64,000 nucleotides of DNA from Candidatus Odyssella thessalonicensis L13 (GTDB lineage Bacteria > Pseudomonadota > Alphaproteobacteria > Paracaedibacterales > Paracaedibacteraceae): assembly GCF_000190415.1 (NCBI RefSeq), contig NZ_AEWF01000006.1, forward strand, positions 69,501-133,500, read 5' to 3'. The translations under genes were made by a program, and so were the position numbers. Position 1 is the first letter of the stretch. Each line of letters begins with the position of its first letter. Shown here in pieces: positions 9,407-19,200 of this stretch. Under the pieces are notes generated by a model that was not told the origin of the DNA, made no database searches, and saw nothing but the letters and a program-made list of their open reading frames with translations.

Positions 9407-9829
9407 GAAGAAGTCCTTATTGCTTACTGATTAATTCTTAGTTTATATTTTTTGATAATTTATATTTATACTGAAGCTTACCTGATCCTATGAAGAACAA
9501 ATAAGAAAGTAAATGTTATTTTTTCTCTCAACTTTAGACTAAATAGCTAGCGATTAAATCTTTCGTATTGATTCTATCTCTCAACCATTGGAAAAGGCTA
9601 GGTACGGCGCCTTCTAAGACCTAAGGGAGAAATCTTGTGATAGTGCGGAGGACGAGCTGAGTACCAATTCTTTTTAATGATAAGGGAGCCTTTGCTTCTA
9701 TCTTAAAAAGAATTAGATAACCATTGTTATGCTAATCCTCTCCCAAGCTTAGACACGACGCCGCTGGGGATACCTAGTCGAGTCTGAAGAAAAGTCCTTC
9801 GCTGCGCTCAATGTACTTTTCTCCAATTT
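9407..9829. other. Duplicated upstream region and duplication junction
   Basis: Promoter region of the copy-1 toxin gene, matched by 13008-13400. The match ends near 9776 (ACACCTAG against ATACCTAG). About 50 bases of unmatched sequence then precede the stub of the gene at 5506, which marks the joint of the tandem duplication. Confidence 0.6.
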
Positions 9830-9999
9830 ATGTTGATAATAAAGAGGATGATGACGGCAAATATTGGTGCTTCCCAACCCGGGGATTTAATAGAAGGTAT
9901 GAAGGAGCAATCACTGACGCGGGCGATCTCTACAACTTAGGAGAAAAATTTGCTTATGTTGCTGGGCACGAACTAGACGCCAATCCTTTTTCAAAGTGA
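9830..9999 (+). pseudogene. 3' stub of the secreted gene at 5506
   Basis: The last ~56 codons match the C-terminus of the protein at 5506-6381, including PTRGFNRR and the identical end AGHELDANPFSK. There is no signal peptide and no ribosome binding site. An in-frame ATG at 9811 lies in unrelated junction sequence. It is best explained as the truncated end carried along by the tandem duplication, not as a gene. Confidence 0.8.
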
Positions 10000-10109
10000 A
10001 CCTATGACCTTCCTCGATAAGCAAGAGGGAGAACTAACAGAGAATAGGCTATTTGAGAAGGAAGAAGAACCTGAATAGTCTTCGCCTTCTTAAAAAAGCT
10101 AAATTAGAA

Positions 10110-10136
10110 AGAGGCTAAACTCAAAATTTAGCCTCT
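10110..10136. terminator. Bidirectional hairpin, duplicate copy
   Basis: The same perfect 10-bp stem and 7-base loop as at 6488-6514, lying between the stub and the copy-2 toxin gene. Its preservation while neighbouring bases drift argues that it has a function. Confidence 0.5.
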
Positions 10137-10223
10137 CTCCCCAATGGTCTTACTCGCAACTTTCCTCAATAATAATGAGCCCCCTCAAAACTGCTATAAC
10201 GCCCATCTTGAGGATTCTTTCCC

Positions 10224-13007
10224 CTAGTCATCATAATGCCCCTTACAAGATTTAACTTTGATAACATTGTTTTCATGGTAATAGACAAGTCTATCTTTCT
10301 TGGTAATGCGGCGAGATTTTTCTTTAGTCTGACGCAGCGGTTTCTGATGCGCCCCCGGAATTTCCTCTCTTAAATCTCTGACTAATCGGAAAACTTTCTT
10401 TTTTTCCTGAGGAGGCAATTGATCTAATTCTTTTGCTGCTCGCTTAGAAAAGCGCACGACAATTTTTGGTTTTAGTTCTTCCGGTAGCACGGTTAAGACT
10501 TCGTGCCGTTCTGCTTTTGTCAACTGACCTTTAACTAAGTTTTTAAAGATGTCTTTGCGTTCTCTAGAGGTCAGTTTCTGGGGTCCCTTTGGACGCTGAA
10601 GCTTTTTTTGTTTCTTGAGCTCCATTCTTCTCTCAAGCGGAATAATGTCTTCTTCGGCTGCGGATGGTGCTGCTGTCTTAGCTTCTGTTTTATCCTGAAC
10701 TAAGACAGAAGAGTCCGGAATGGTCTCTTCCTCTTTGTGCTCCGCCGCTAAGATCTCATACAGCTCTTCACCGCGTTTACTGCCGCCGCGTGCTGCCAGA
10801 AACGCATACTCTAACGCTTCCTGTTTATCTTTTAAAGTTGCATCTCTATTAAGTTTATGAAGAGCGAGAAAATAATAAGCTTCAGGAAGGCCAGTACTTT
10901 TAAGAAGGTCGGTCGCAATTACATCTTGCTCCTCTTCAGCAATTAGCTCATCACTTCCATCCTCATGAATATGGCTATAATGGGTATGATTATGCATGAT
11001 CATGGATGCTAAGTTATAAAGTGCTCCAAGAGTGCCGGCCTTTTTCAACAAGCGGGCAATAACTTGGAAGAGGTTCTCTTGAGTAATGGGATTGAGGTTT
11101 TCATCCTTGTTTATCTTTCTATCCCGCACTAATCGCGCCAGCCCTTCTGCTGCTCTAGAATCGTTTACTTGTCTATATAAACGCGCTGCTTCTTGGTAAC
11201 GCTTTTCTTCGGGAATCGGTTTACCATTTTCATCAGTATGAACAAAGCCCCCCTCAATAAGTTTGGCAAGGGAGCAAAGCGCCCAGTCATCCCCTGATTG
11301 TCTAAATAAACGTGCCGCTTCCTCGTATCGTTGTGCTTCAGAAAGAGGACGGTTATTTTCATCCTTAGAGATCAGCCCTTCGAAGACAAGCCGCGCTAGA
11401 TTATTAAGAGCCTCCGGTACCCTCGAGAGCTTATAAAGTCGTGCCGCCACCTCATAACGCTTACTCGCTGGAACAGGGCGCCCCTTTTCATCTCGATGGA
11501 TCAGATCGTCTTCAATATATTCTCCTAATAGATAAAGGCTTTCTGGGGTACCTGACTTTCTGAGCAATCGGTAGGTAACTTCTTCACGTCTTTCAGGCGG
11601 AAAAGGCTTGTTGTTCTCATCAGTATAAATAGATTCCTTCCAGATCATTTGCGCCAGAAGGCAAAGAGCATACGGTGTCCCGAGTTGGCGACAGAGACGA
11701 GCAGCCACCTCATAACGCTGAGCCTCTGTAAACGGCTGGCCTGTATGATCGTGATCAATCTTTTTTGTAAGTATAAGCTGTGCTAGAATTTCGAGTTCCT
11801 TCGCACTTGGATCTAAGATCATTAAACGTCCCGCAATCTTATAGCGATGTTCTTCTGAAAATGGATTGCCGTTTTCATCTGCATGAGTTTGATTGTTGGC
11901 TATCAATTTGCCGAGTACACTTAGATGAGATGGAAGGTGACATATTCTACATAAGCGGGCGACAATCTCATTGCGCTTGCCTACAGCAATAGGCGTATTA
12001 TCCTCATCTTCATCAATTTTCTCGTTACCTATAAGCTCGGCTAGTATGGCTATAGTCTTCGGTGTTCGAGACTTACGTAAAAGATAAGCCGCAAATTTAT
12101 ATTCTTCACCTTCTTTAATGAAGGGATTAGCTCTCCTCCCTGCCTCTTTAGCATCTATAAGAGCAGTTGCTTCCCGTAAGTTTTGGTTCGCTTGATAAGC
12201 TAAGGGGTTTGCCTTGGCCCCATGTTTAAGCGCTTGCTGGAAATAAGGATTATCATTAAGAGGTGAAGACGTTTTTAGTGAGTCCCTAGCGCTTATAAAA
12301 AATAGTAATTCACTCATTTTCAGATGGATAGAAGGGGTTTCTGTTAAAGCCGCCAGACCACCATAGAGTTGTTCCATAAGAGGTAGATAAAGTAAACAAT
12401 CCTTTTCCGGTAAAAGCAATGTATTCGCAATAACCGTCATCCTTTCCTCAAAGCCTTGCGATAAATTCAGCTTGTGAAAGTCAATTTTTAGAATCTGGTT
12501 GACGTATACGCTAATAGGCTCAGGACAAGACGGTGTTGCGGCTAAATCTCTTAACTTATTCAAGGTAAGCGGTAAAAACTTACCCGTTACAATTGAGGTT
12601 ATCAGGGCTAGCCTTTGCCAGTAAAAAGATTCCTCAATCTGACCTTGATCCTTGAGTAGGGTGCCATACCAGCACATGGATGGGGCTGACCCTGCCTGTG
12701 CACCTTGAAGGAAATAATCTTTTGCTTTTTCAAACTCTTTACTTTGGTAGCAGACTAACCCCTGTCTGATCAAATTATTGATCAGAGTTAGTTCATTTTC
12801 CGTCTTTAATTCTGGCCCTGAACTTGGAGCTTGTAAAAAACTGAGACTCGATAAACTCATCAGCTCCGGTGAAAAAGGTTCTGATTGCGTTGTATCAAGA
12901 GAACGATCCGTGTGAGGGGGGAGATCATCGTGCTGCATGGCGTTGCTTAAAGTGGATGACAGTTTTAAGAGCACTGTTAGAAAACAAGTTATTTTTAATT
13001 TGGTCAT
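10224..13007 (-). CDS. Secreted repeat protein with C-terminal YoeB-like RNase domain (copy 2)
   Basis: A 927-residue paralogue of the copy-1 gene with the same architecture: leader ending LSNA before MQHDDLP, TPR-like N-domain, a run of 43-residue repeats with DENGKP-type loops, acidic then basic linker, and YoeB-like C-terminus. Arg906, His924 and Tyr925 sit at the positions of YoeB Arg65, His83 and Tyr84. Over the last 80 residues the two copies differ by only three conservative changes (I/V, D/E, I/V). Residues ~240-330 are unrelated or rearranged (SARDSLKTSSPLNDNP in this copy), and several repeats differ. This is the pattern expected if the repeats determine target or uptake and the C-domain is the effector; that role is inferred. 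No candidate immunity gene lies on either side. Confidence 0.85.
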   Translation of the reverse strand: MTKLKITCFLTVLLKLSSTLSNAMQHDDLPPHTDRSLDTTQSEPFSPELMSLSSLSFLQAPSSGPELKTENELTLINNLIRQGLVCYQSKEFEKAKDYFLQGAQAGSAPSMCWYGTLLKDQGQIEESFYWQRLALITSIVTGKFLPLTLNKLRDLAATPSCPEPISVYVNQILKIDFHKLNLSQGFEERMTVIANTLLLPEKDCLLYLPLMEQLYGGLAALTETPSIHLKMSELLFFISARDSLKTSSPLNDNPYFQQALKHGAKANPLAYQANQNLREATALIDAKEAGRRANPFIKEGEEYKFAAYLLRKSRTPKTIAILAELIGNEKIDEDEDNTPIAVGKRNEIVARLCRICHLPSHLSVLGKLIANNQTHADENGNPFSEEHRYKIAGRLMILDPSAKELEILAQLILTKKIDHDHTGQPFTEAQRYEVAARLCRQLGTPYALCLLAQMIWKESIYTDENNKPFPPERREEVTYRLLRKSGTPESLYLLGEYIEDDLIHRDEKGRPVPASKRYEVAARLYKLSRVPEALNNLARLVFEGLISKDENNRPLSEAQRYEEAARLFRQSGDDWALCSLAKLIEGGFVHTDENGKPIPEEKRYQEAARLYRQVNDSRAAEGLARLVRDRKINKDENLNPITQENLFQVIARLLKKAGTLGALYNLASMIMHNHTHYSHIHEDGSDELIAEEEQDVIATDLLKSTGLPEAYYFLALHKLNRDATLKDKQEALEYAFLAARGGSKRGEELYEILAAEHKEEETIPDSSVLVQDKTEAKTAAPSAAEEDIIPLERRMELKKQKKLQRPKGPQKLTSRERKDIFKNLVKGQLTKAERHEVLTVLPEELKPKIVVRFSKRAAKELDQLPPQEKKKVFRLVRDLREEIPGAHQKPLRQTKEKSRRITKKDRLVYYHENNVIKVKSCKGHYDD

Positions 13008-13425
13008 GAAGAAGTCCTTATTGCTTACTGATTTATTCTTAGTTTATATTTTTTGATAATTTGTATTTATTCTGAAGCCTAACTAATCCTATGAACAACA
13101 TATAAGAAAGTAAATATTATTTTTTCTCTCAACTTTAGACTAAATAGCTAGCCCTTACATCTTTTGTATCGATTCTATCTCTCAACCATTGGAAAAGGCT
13201 AGGCACGGCGCCTTCTAAGACCTAAGGGAGAAACTTTGTGATAGTGCGGAGGACGAGCTGAGTACTGATTCTTTTTCATGATAAAGAAGCCTTAGTTTCT
13301 ATCTTAGGGAGAATTAGCTAGCTATGGTTAAGCTAATCCTATCCAAGCTTAGGCACGACGCCGCTTGGGACACCTAGAATATCTGGTTTAGAATTTTCTT
13401 GCCAGAGCCTATTCCTATAGCATTT
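13008..13425. other. Upstream region of toxin copy 2
   Basis: Duplicated promoter-proximal sequence up to about 13378, then ~45 unique bases to the stop of the hook-like gene. No gene is seen. Confidence 0.5.
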
Positions 13426-14388
13426 CTAAGCTTTGGCTTTCCAGGGATTAATAGTTAACTTGTCCGCATTAGAAAAGGATAATATGGGAATTTGCGCATA
13501 TATCCTCTGCTCCCCGTTAGTATATTGTGCGCACATACAGCCTTCCTCATCGATAGTTGTTCTGGCATATATCCCTGCCTCATAGCCATCAACTTCCGGG
13601 GTTTCTAACTGGGTGGTGCTTCCTAAGCAGCGCAGCTGTCTTCCTTCTCCGATGACGCCAAAATCCATAATAATCTGAGAGGTAGCCCCCGAAGGATACC
13701 ATTTAATATTAAGGAGCGGCGCATTGGCAGACCGAGTTCCATTAGTCAGAGATAACAGTCCTGAATTATCAAATTCAATTACCATACCTTGATCATATGG
13801 TGAATCTATATCAGTTCCGCTCTCGGGAGCAGCTACTCCAAATAACCATTGGAAGGTTCCATATGATATACAAGTAAAATAGAAATTGAGCGCATGCTTT
13901 ATCCCTAATGAATCAATAACTGACGTATTTGTAATATATGGCCATCCTAATGAGGCGGTTGGCGACAATCTCCCCCGAAAGCTGATTCTTGTGGTTGGCT
14001 TAGAGCTGTAGGATAAGCTTTTAGAAGAAGCTACTTGCAAGACAGCATTAAGGTCTGGACTTTTAATGAGAGGAAGGCCATCGTCGTCTAAGTAAACTAC
14101 ATTTAGATATTGGCCAATGTGATTACGGAAATAGCCCTGTTTATTCTCTTCCCAGGTCCCAATAGGAGATAAAGAAAGCTCTTTTTCATCTTCATCGGCC
14201 GTATCGCTCACCAAGAAATACCCGTATCCTTTAATGGCCACATGGGTCTCAGTTAAAGAATAGCCACAAATCTCTGTACTCTTTTCCATCGCCTTTAAAG
14301 GAGTGCATAAGAGCGAGGCATTTAAATAAGAAAATACTGCGAGAATTAAATTTAAATATTTTCTCTTTACTTTAGAGCTCAAGTTCAT
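13426..14388 (-). CDS. Flagellar hook (FlgE)-like protein with a Sec signal peptide
   Basis: A 320-residue protein with AGGAAGAAAATC before the ATG. The N-terminus (residues ~1-33) is a basic then hydrophobic leader ending PLKA before MEKST. The body follows the hook-protein layout: AIKGYGYFLVSD (like the FlgE/FlgF GxGFFVV segment), a YFRNHIGQYL segment (like DGYLVNxxGxxLQG), TSVIDSLGIKHALNFYF (like the vyDSLGxxHxLxxxF segment), IEFDNSGLL, and DGYEAGIYARTTIDEEG followed by QYTNGEQRIYAQIPILSF (like the DGYAxGxLxxxxIxxxG and YSNGQ..xxxQIxLAxF signature). Hook proteins normally lack Sec signals and leave through the flagellar type III system. No flagellar gene is nearby. A repurposed surface or effector protein is plausible. 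Family call from motifs only. Confidence 0.75.
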   Translation of the reverse strand: MNLSSKVKRKYLNLILAVFSYLNASLLCTPLKAMEKSTEICGYSLTETHVAIKGYGYFLVSDTADEDEKELSLSPIGTWEENKQGYFRNHIGQYLNVVYLDDDGLPLIKSPDLNAVLQVASSKSLSYSSKPTTRISFRGRLSPTASLGWPYITNTSVIDSLGIKHALNFYFTCISYGTFQWLFGVAAPESGTDIDSPYDQGMVIEFDNSGLLSLTNGTRSANAPLLNIKWYPSGATSQIIMDFGVIGEGRQLRCLGSTTQLETPEVDGYEAGIYARTTIDEEGCMCAQYTNGEQRIYAQIPILSFSNADKLTINPWKAKA

Positions 14389-14550
14389 GATTTTCTTCCT
14401 ACTAAGTTAACCAGGGCAATATTCATGTTAGCCCTAATTTATTCTAGTGGTTAGGATCATAGTTTGAAAGATCAGAAGAATTGTTAACACGGTAACCTAT
14501 TGGCAAAAAAATACATTAAGAGTATCGTACTCTCGTAAAGATGATCGCAG

Positions 14551-15738
14551 TTACTCCTTTGCAGCCTTAGATTGTTCATAAGAAAAGCTAAGCAAACAAA
14601 TTAGGCCAGAAATAAAAGTAATCGCAATTGTGATCGGGCTAATTGTGGCATTATAAAACTCAGCTGTTAAACCAATAATTCCTGCTGTTATCAATAAACG
14701 CAGACTTGTTAAGAGGCTGGCAACTATACCTTTAATGTCGGGCATTAGCGCCATTAGTTCTGTAACATACGGTGTTTGCACCCATATAAAACCACACGAA
14801 TAAGGCAGCATAGCCAGTGTTAACGACATGGGATTTTTGGGAGCCCAAAAGGTAACTCCTGCTAAGGTTGAGCATCCTAGGAAGATACTCAATAAACCCA
14901 GCCTTTTAACAAAGGCTATGCCCTTACGCTTGACGAATAGGGTGCATGAAAGGCTTGACCCTAAATAGGCTAGCAATAGGGAGAACTGATAATAGGGATA
15001 ATGGAATTTGCTGACACCAAAATCAGCAACAAATAAGAGAGCAGATGAGGACAGAAAAAGCAAGAATCCGGCAAAGACTAGACTAATAATGGTTGTCAGT
15101 TGGACAAACTCTAAGTTTGTGATCACCCTTAAGAAGTTCAAGAGGATTCCCCTCATCTCAAATTTATTCCGCAAATTCTGCGGCAATGTTTCTTCTAGGA
15201 AGAAAAGGCATATACTAAAGGAAATACTGACACAGACAGCAATGACGGCAAAATTGGCTCTAAATCCATATTTTGCATTTAGGTATCCCCCTAGTAAAGG
15301 GGCAGCAGCCATAATAAAGGGAACCAACATATTAATTTTATTGAGAGCCTCTATTGCTTTTTCTTTTTGAAATATATCAAAGATGATAGCCGTGCCCAAG
15401 GTGAAGCAACCGCCACTGCCTAAGCCTTGTAAAACGCGGGCAAGCAGCATTAGTGTAAAACTGTCAGCCCACAACGTAATTAGCGACCCCAGAAGAAACA
15501 CTATCAAAGCTAGCAACAACAGCTTACGGCGCCCATAGCAATCAGATAAGGGGCCGTAAAGGGGTCCGGATAGGCACAGTCCTAAAAAATTCCATGTTAA
15601 TAGCTTCTGTATATCCGGTTGCGATTGATTGAAAAAGACCATCATATCCGGAAAAGATGGCAGATAAATATCTGTCTCGATAACCGCTGAGATAAAAATG
15701 GCCACAATTAATATCAAGTATTTGAAGTCCTTAGTCAT
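14551..15738 (-). CDS. MFS drug efflux transporter, Bcr/CflA-like
   Basis: A 395-residue, 12-helix inner-membrane protein. The first helix carries TDIYLPSFPDM, the typical start of Bcr/CflA (DHA1) drug/H+ antiporters. The loop between helices 2 and 3 holds GPLSDCYGRRKLLL (MFS motif A), and helix 4/5 has ARVLQGLGSGGCFTLGTAII (motif B/C region). These pumps export drugs such as bicyclomycin or chloramphenicol, and sometimes sulfonamides or dipeptides, using the proton gradient. AAGGAAC lies ten bases before the ATG. The long upstream region (15739-16294) is its promoter region. It is a single gene, with no regulator adjacent. The substrate is not predictable. Confidence 0.9.
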   Translation of the reverse strand: MTKDFKYLILIVAIFISAVIETDIYLPSFPDMMVFFNQSQPDIQKLLTWNFLGLCLSGPLYGPLSDCYGRRKLLLLALIVFLLGSLITLWADSFTLMLLARVLQGLGSGGCFTLGTAIIFDIFQKEKAIEALNKINMLVPFIMAAAPLLGGYLNAKYGFRANFAVIAVCVSISFSICLFFLEETLPQNLRNKFEMRGILLNFLRVITNLEFVQLTTIISLVFAGFLLFLSSSALLFVADFGVSKFHYPYYQFSLLLAYLGSSLSCTLFVKRKGIAFVKRLGLLSIFLGCSTLAGVTFWAPKNPMSLTLAMLPYSCGFIWVQTPYVTELMALMPDIKGIVASLLTSLRLLITAGIIGLTAEFYNATISPITIAITFISGLICLLSFSYEQSKAAKE

Positions 15739-16294
15739 GATTCAGGTTCCTTATAAGTGAGCGACAACAATGGTACGGGCACTGATGTGCTCTCGGTTAA
15801 TAGGCATAGAAATGCGGGGTAAATTGCTAGGTAAACTTTAAAATGGTAAAGCTGGAGAGATAAGTGATAGAAGGCTTATCGATCGGTAATTGTCAAAAGG
15901 GAGAGAGGTTCTAAAAGGAAGAGGAAGATAATTTTTGTATACCCTAATTAGGAAACAAGTCAACAAAAAATTTTAAGGTTAGTGGGGCTATTTAAACTCC
16001 GTCGGCCTGTAAATTTGCACCTTAGATCATTAATCAGCCTAGGAGCCATATGATACTCAAACGCCTAGGAATAATGGGAAGAGACTTCAGGAATGAGTGT
16101 TAAATTTTTTACACTTTTCTAAGTTTGGTGACGACTTAATGTCAACATAGAACAGCAGAAGCCTATGGCCGCCTTTAAGTAAGCTTAAAATAAAGCAGAT
16201 GAGGGTTCTCTTCTTTGTAGTTACATCCAATTTCTGGGATGTAACTGCTCTCGGTGAAGCTATGGCTCCCTCGTCCCAGCCATCGCTTAGCCCT
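15739..16294. other. Intergenic region upstream of the MFS gene
   Basis: No gene is seen in 556 bases. It contains the MFS promoter and the 3' flank of the 1035-residue gene. A perfect 10-bp inverted repeat (AGTTACATCC / GGATGTAACT, 8-base loop) lies at 16219-16246, about 50 bases past that gene's stop. It lacks a U-tract on either strand, so it could be a weak terminator or an RNA-processing stem. Confidence 0.5.
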
Positions 16295-19200
16295 TTAACT
16301 TTCGCTCCCTAGAGGGTTACGCAGAATATTCAGCTTCTTGAGCAACACCAAGGCTCCCTTTTCTGTTAAGCTTGTCGTGCCTGACTTTAAATCAATCTCC
16401 CAAGCCTCTTGCTGCTCCGGCTCAGATAGCACAGCGGCGAGCCAGGTGTATATCTTAGCATTGATCGGTAACTCTCTTTGGGCTGAGCTTAGGACCGCTT
16501 GATAGAGCCCATACGGCAGAAAGTGATGGTAAAACTGTTGAATCAGCTCCTGTTTAGTTTTATTGATAAGCTTTTGATAGATACAAGAAGAATGGCGATC
16601 AAAGGATAAAAATCTGCCTAGCCCCACTTCCTCCGCGATAACATTTTTAACATAGCGCGCCTGATGGGAAGCTTGCTCGACTTGCTCGTGGGGCTGCATT
16701 CCAATTAACGCTTGGAAATAGGATGTGGTCCCCGACAGAAGAGCCTCAATTTCTTTTTGTAAAATGCAATTGACCCATTGTCTGCCCTTTTCGGCATCAG
16801 AGGCATCGGTAGACAACCCATTAAACTTATATTCAGAAGGAAGATTATTGTAATACAAATGGATTCCCTCTTCCTTACCCGTAGAGCAGTGCTGAATTGA
16901 AGCCATTAATTGCAAAAATGTCTGCTCTTGAATAGACAGAATTTCATCGGCGGATGCCTGATTGGGTAATTTTCCGAGGAAATTAACAATGGCCATCATT
17001 TTAGCCGCTGTCAAAGGTACGGGCGCCTCCTTATCCCCTTGAGTATTAAGAAGGTTTTGTAAAAGCGTACTGCCCAAACAGCCTTGATAGAGACTATCAT
17101 AGGTAGCAGAGTAATTTTGAGCAATTTCCGACGCCAAAGCAGGGTTTGCTTGAAGTTTAGCTCTTATACCGGCATCCAGCTCTTTCAATAACTCACGGTT
17201 AAAGGGCGGGAGCTCCGCAAATAAAACTGTTTCCTGAGTTAAGCTTTTGAGATACGCGGGGTTAAGTGTAAGCCTATAGCCATCAACAATCTCCACCGGA
17301 AGCTGGATTGATGACCAATCCACAGGGTCCTGCCTTTTTTTCAAAGTTTGACGATGGAAATGATAAGGATTACTTGGATCATTTGAACGCTCAAGCAAAA
17401 GCATGATTTGTTCTGCTTCCTGGACTGTCGGGTGCTCATCATAAATTCCTAACCTTACAACATTATTAAGAATAAACTCTGCGATCTTTTTTGAGCGAGC
17501 TTCATTAGGCTGTAAGAACAAATGATGCCAGTAAGCAAATACCGTCGTTTGGAAATCAGCATCTGATCTGATTAACTTACATAAATAGTTGAGTGAGAAA
17601 GCTTCTTGGTTTTCCGCTTTAAGGCGGCTAGCCAGGTCTTCTATGGCAGTTAATGGAACCAAAGAAAAGCATTGAAGCAGTGTAGCATATTGAACTTTTC
17701 CATAAGTGCCTATGATGGCTTCACATAGCGCTTTTTGCTCTGTCACCTCCAATTTATTGAGATAAAGAATAATACCAATAAAATCATCATAGTCACAAGG
17801 AAAATCTATTAAACTGCGAGTATTCTCCAGAACGTGAGCACGGTTTTCAGCTGCAATTTCAGCAATAGCCTGCCATAGAATATGTGCTTGATATCCATAC
17901 CCCATTTTTTTATAGAAAGGTTCTGCAAGCTTTATAATCTCTTTACGGTCCTGCTGTCGAATGCTCATAATTCCTTCAATAAGGATACCACTATCTAATT
18001 TTCGTATTTCTCTAACGGCCAGGGCCTCAGTTATGACTTCTTGCCGCTCATGTGAAGGCACTGCCTTAATTGCTTCCAGGAGACGTTTACAATGCTGACC
18101 TTGCATTCCTTCACTTATGCAAGGCAAAGCGTAATTTATAATTTCTTGACGCTCCGCACTGGCAAGCGAACTAACAGCATCAAAGAAGTCCTCTATGCCC
18201 TCATTAATTTGACCTTTTGCCATCAAAGCACGCACATAAGGAATCGTCTCTTCACGGTGCTGTGGGGGAATTGCATTAATCTTACTAATAATTCCTGCTC
18301 GCACATAAGCATTCATATCTGAAGTTATTATGCTTTTTGCAATAGGCAAGACCTCTTCTCGCTGGTTATAAGGGAGCAACTGCATCTCTTCAATAATATG
18401 CAAGCGCTCATATGCATTCATCGTCGGCTCAATAACACTAGCGGCATGCGTCAGAACCGATCCCCATTCTGCTGCAGGTAGCTTTAGTATGGCTTCAATA
18501 ATTTTAAATTGGTCACTCGCAGCCATCTTTGGTCGCACCCACTCTTGAATAAGAGGAAGTGCCTGGAGACGTTCTGAATTAGATAATCGACCAAGCATCG
18601 TGATGATGTTCACCTTATATATACCTTCCATATAAGAGGGAATAATCTTGGTAGCACAATGAAGCACGTCCTCCCATTCCATGGCAGGAATCTCTGCGAA
18701 GGATGAAGCCATCAGCATTCGATCAAGTGCCGTCATATATTTTCCAACGGCTTCTCCTGTTATAAGGATAAATTTCTTAAGCATAGCAAGAGAAATGTGG
18801 TCAATTATATCTAGCAACCTTTTCCAGTAGGGGTCCCTAGGTTTAGGCCCTAATAATAATTGCAGAGAAGTTTTAATTTCATCCAGATCAGTGATAGCTA
18901 AATCCTTTAGAACATTAATCATTCTTAAACGCGTAGAAACACTTATTTTAGGGGTAAAGAGAGATGCAGCAATATGATTGGCTTTTATAAGATCAGCTTG
19001 AGATAGGTTTTTAATTATATTGAGGACATGTTCAAACGCATCAGAATCAAACCTGATCACCTCTCTAACTACCTGGAGAATAGCATCTCGCTTTTCTGAA
19101 GGTAGCTCTCTTATGGCATTAATAGTCTTTTCACGCTCATATAGGGTCATACTCGGTTTTATGAAAAAACTCGCTTGCTTTACAAAGCTTTGGCGTTCTT

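Larger units (their letters stand above)
6213..9776. repeat. Tandem duplication, unit 1
   Basis: The last ~170 bases of the gene at 5506, the intergenic hairpin, the whole 933-residue gene and about 370 bases of its upstream region recur in the same order from about 9830 to 13378. Identity is high in the coding 3' and 5' parts and in the upstream region (for example the shared block around 9578-9640 and 13179-13240). Boundaries were judged by eye. Confidence 0.85.
9830..13378. repeat. Tandem duplication, unit 2
   Basis: Second copy of the segment at 6213-9776: 3' stub, hairpin, full toxin-type gene and upstream region. The two genes have drifted mainly in the middle (about residues 240-330) and stayed almost identical in the final 80 residues. 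Confidence 0.85.
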
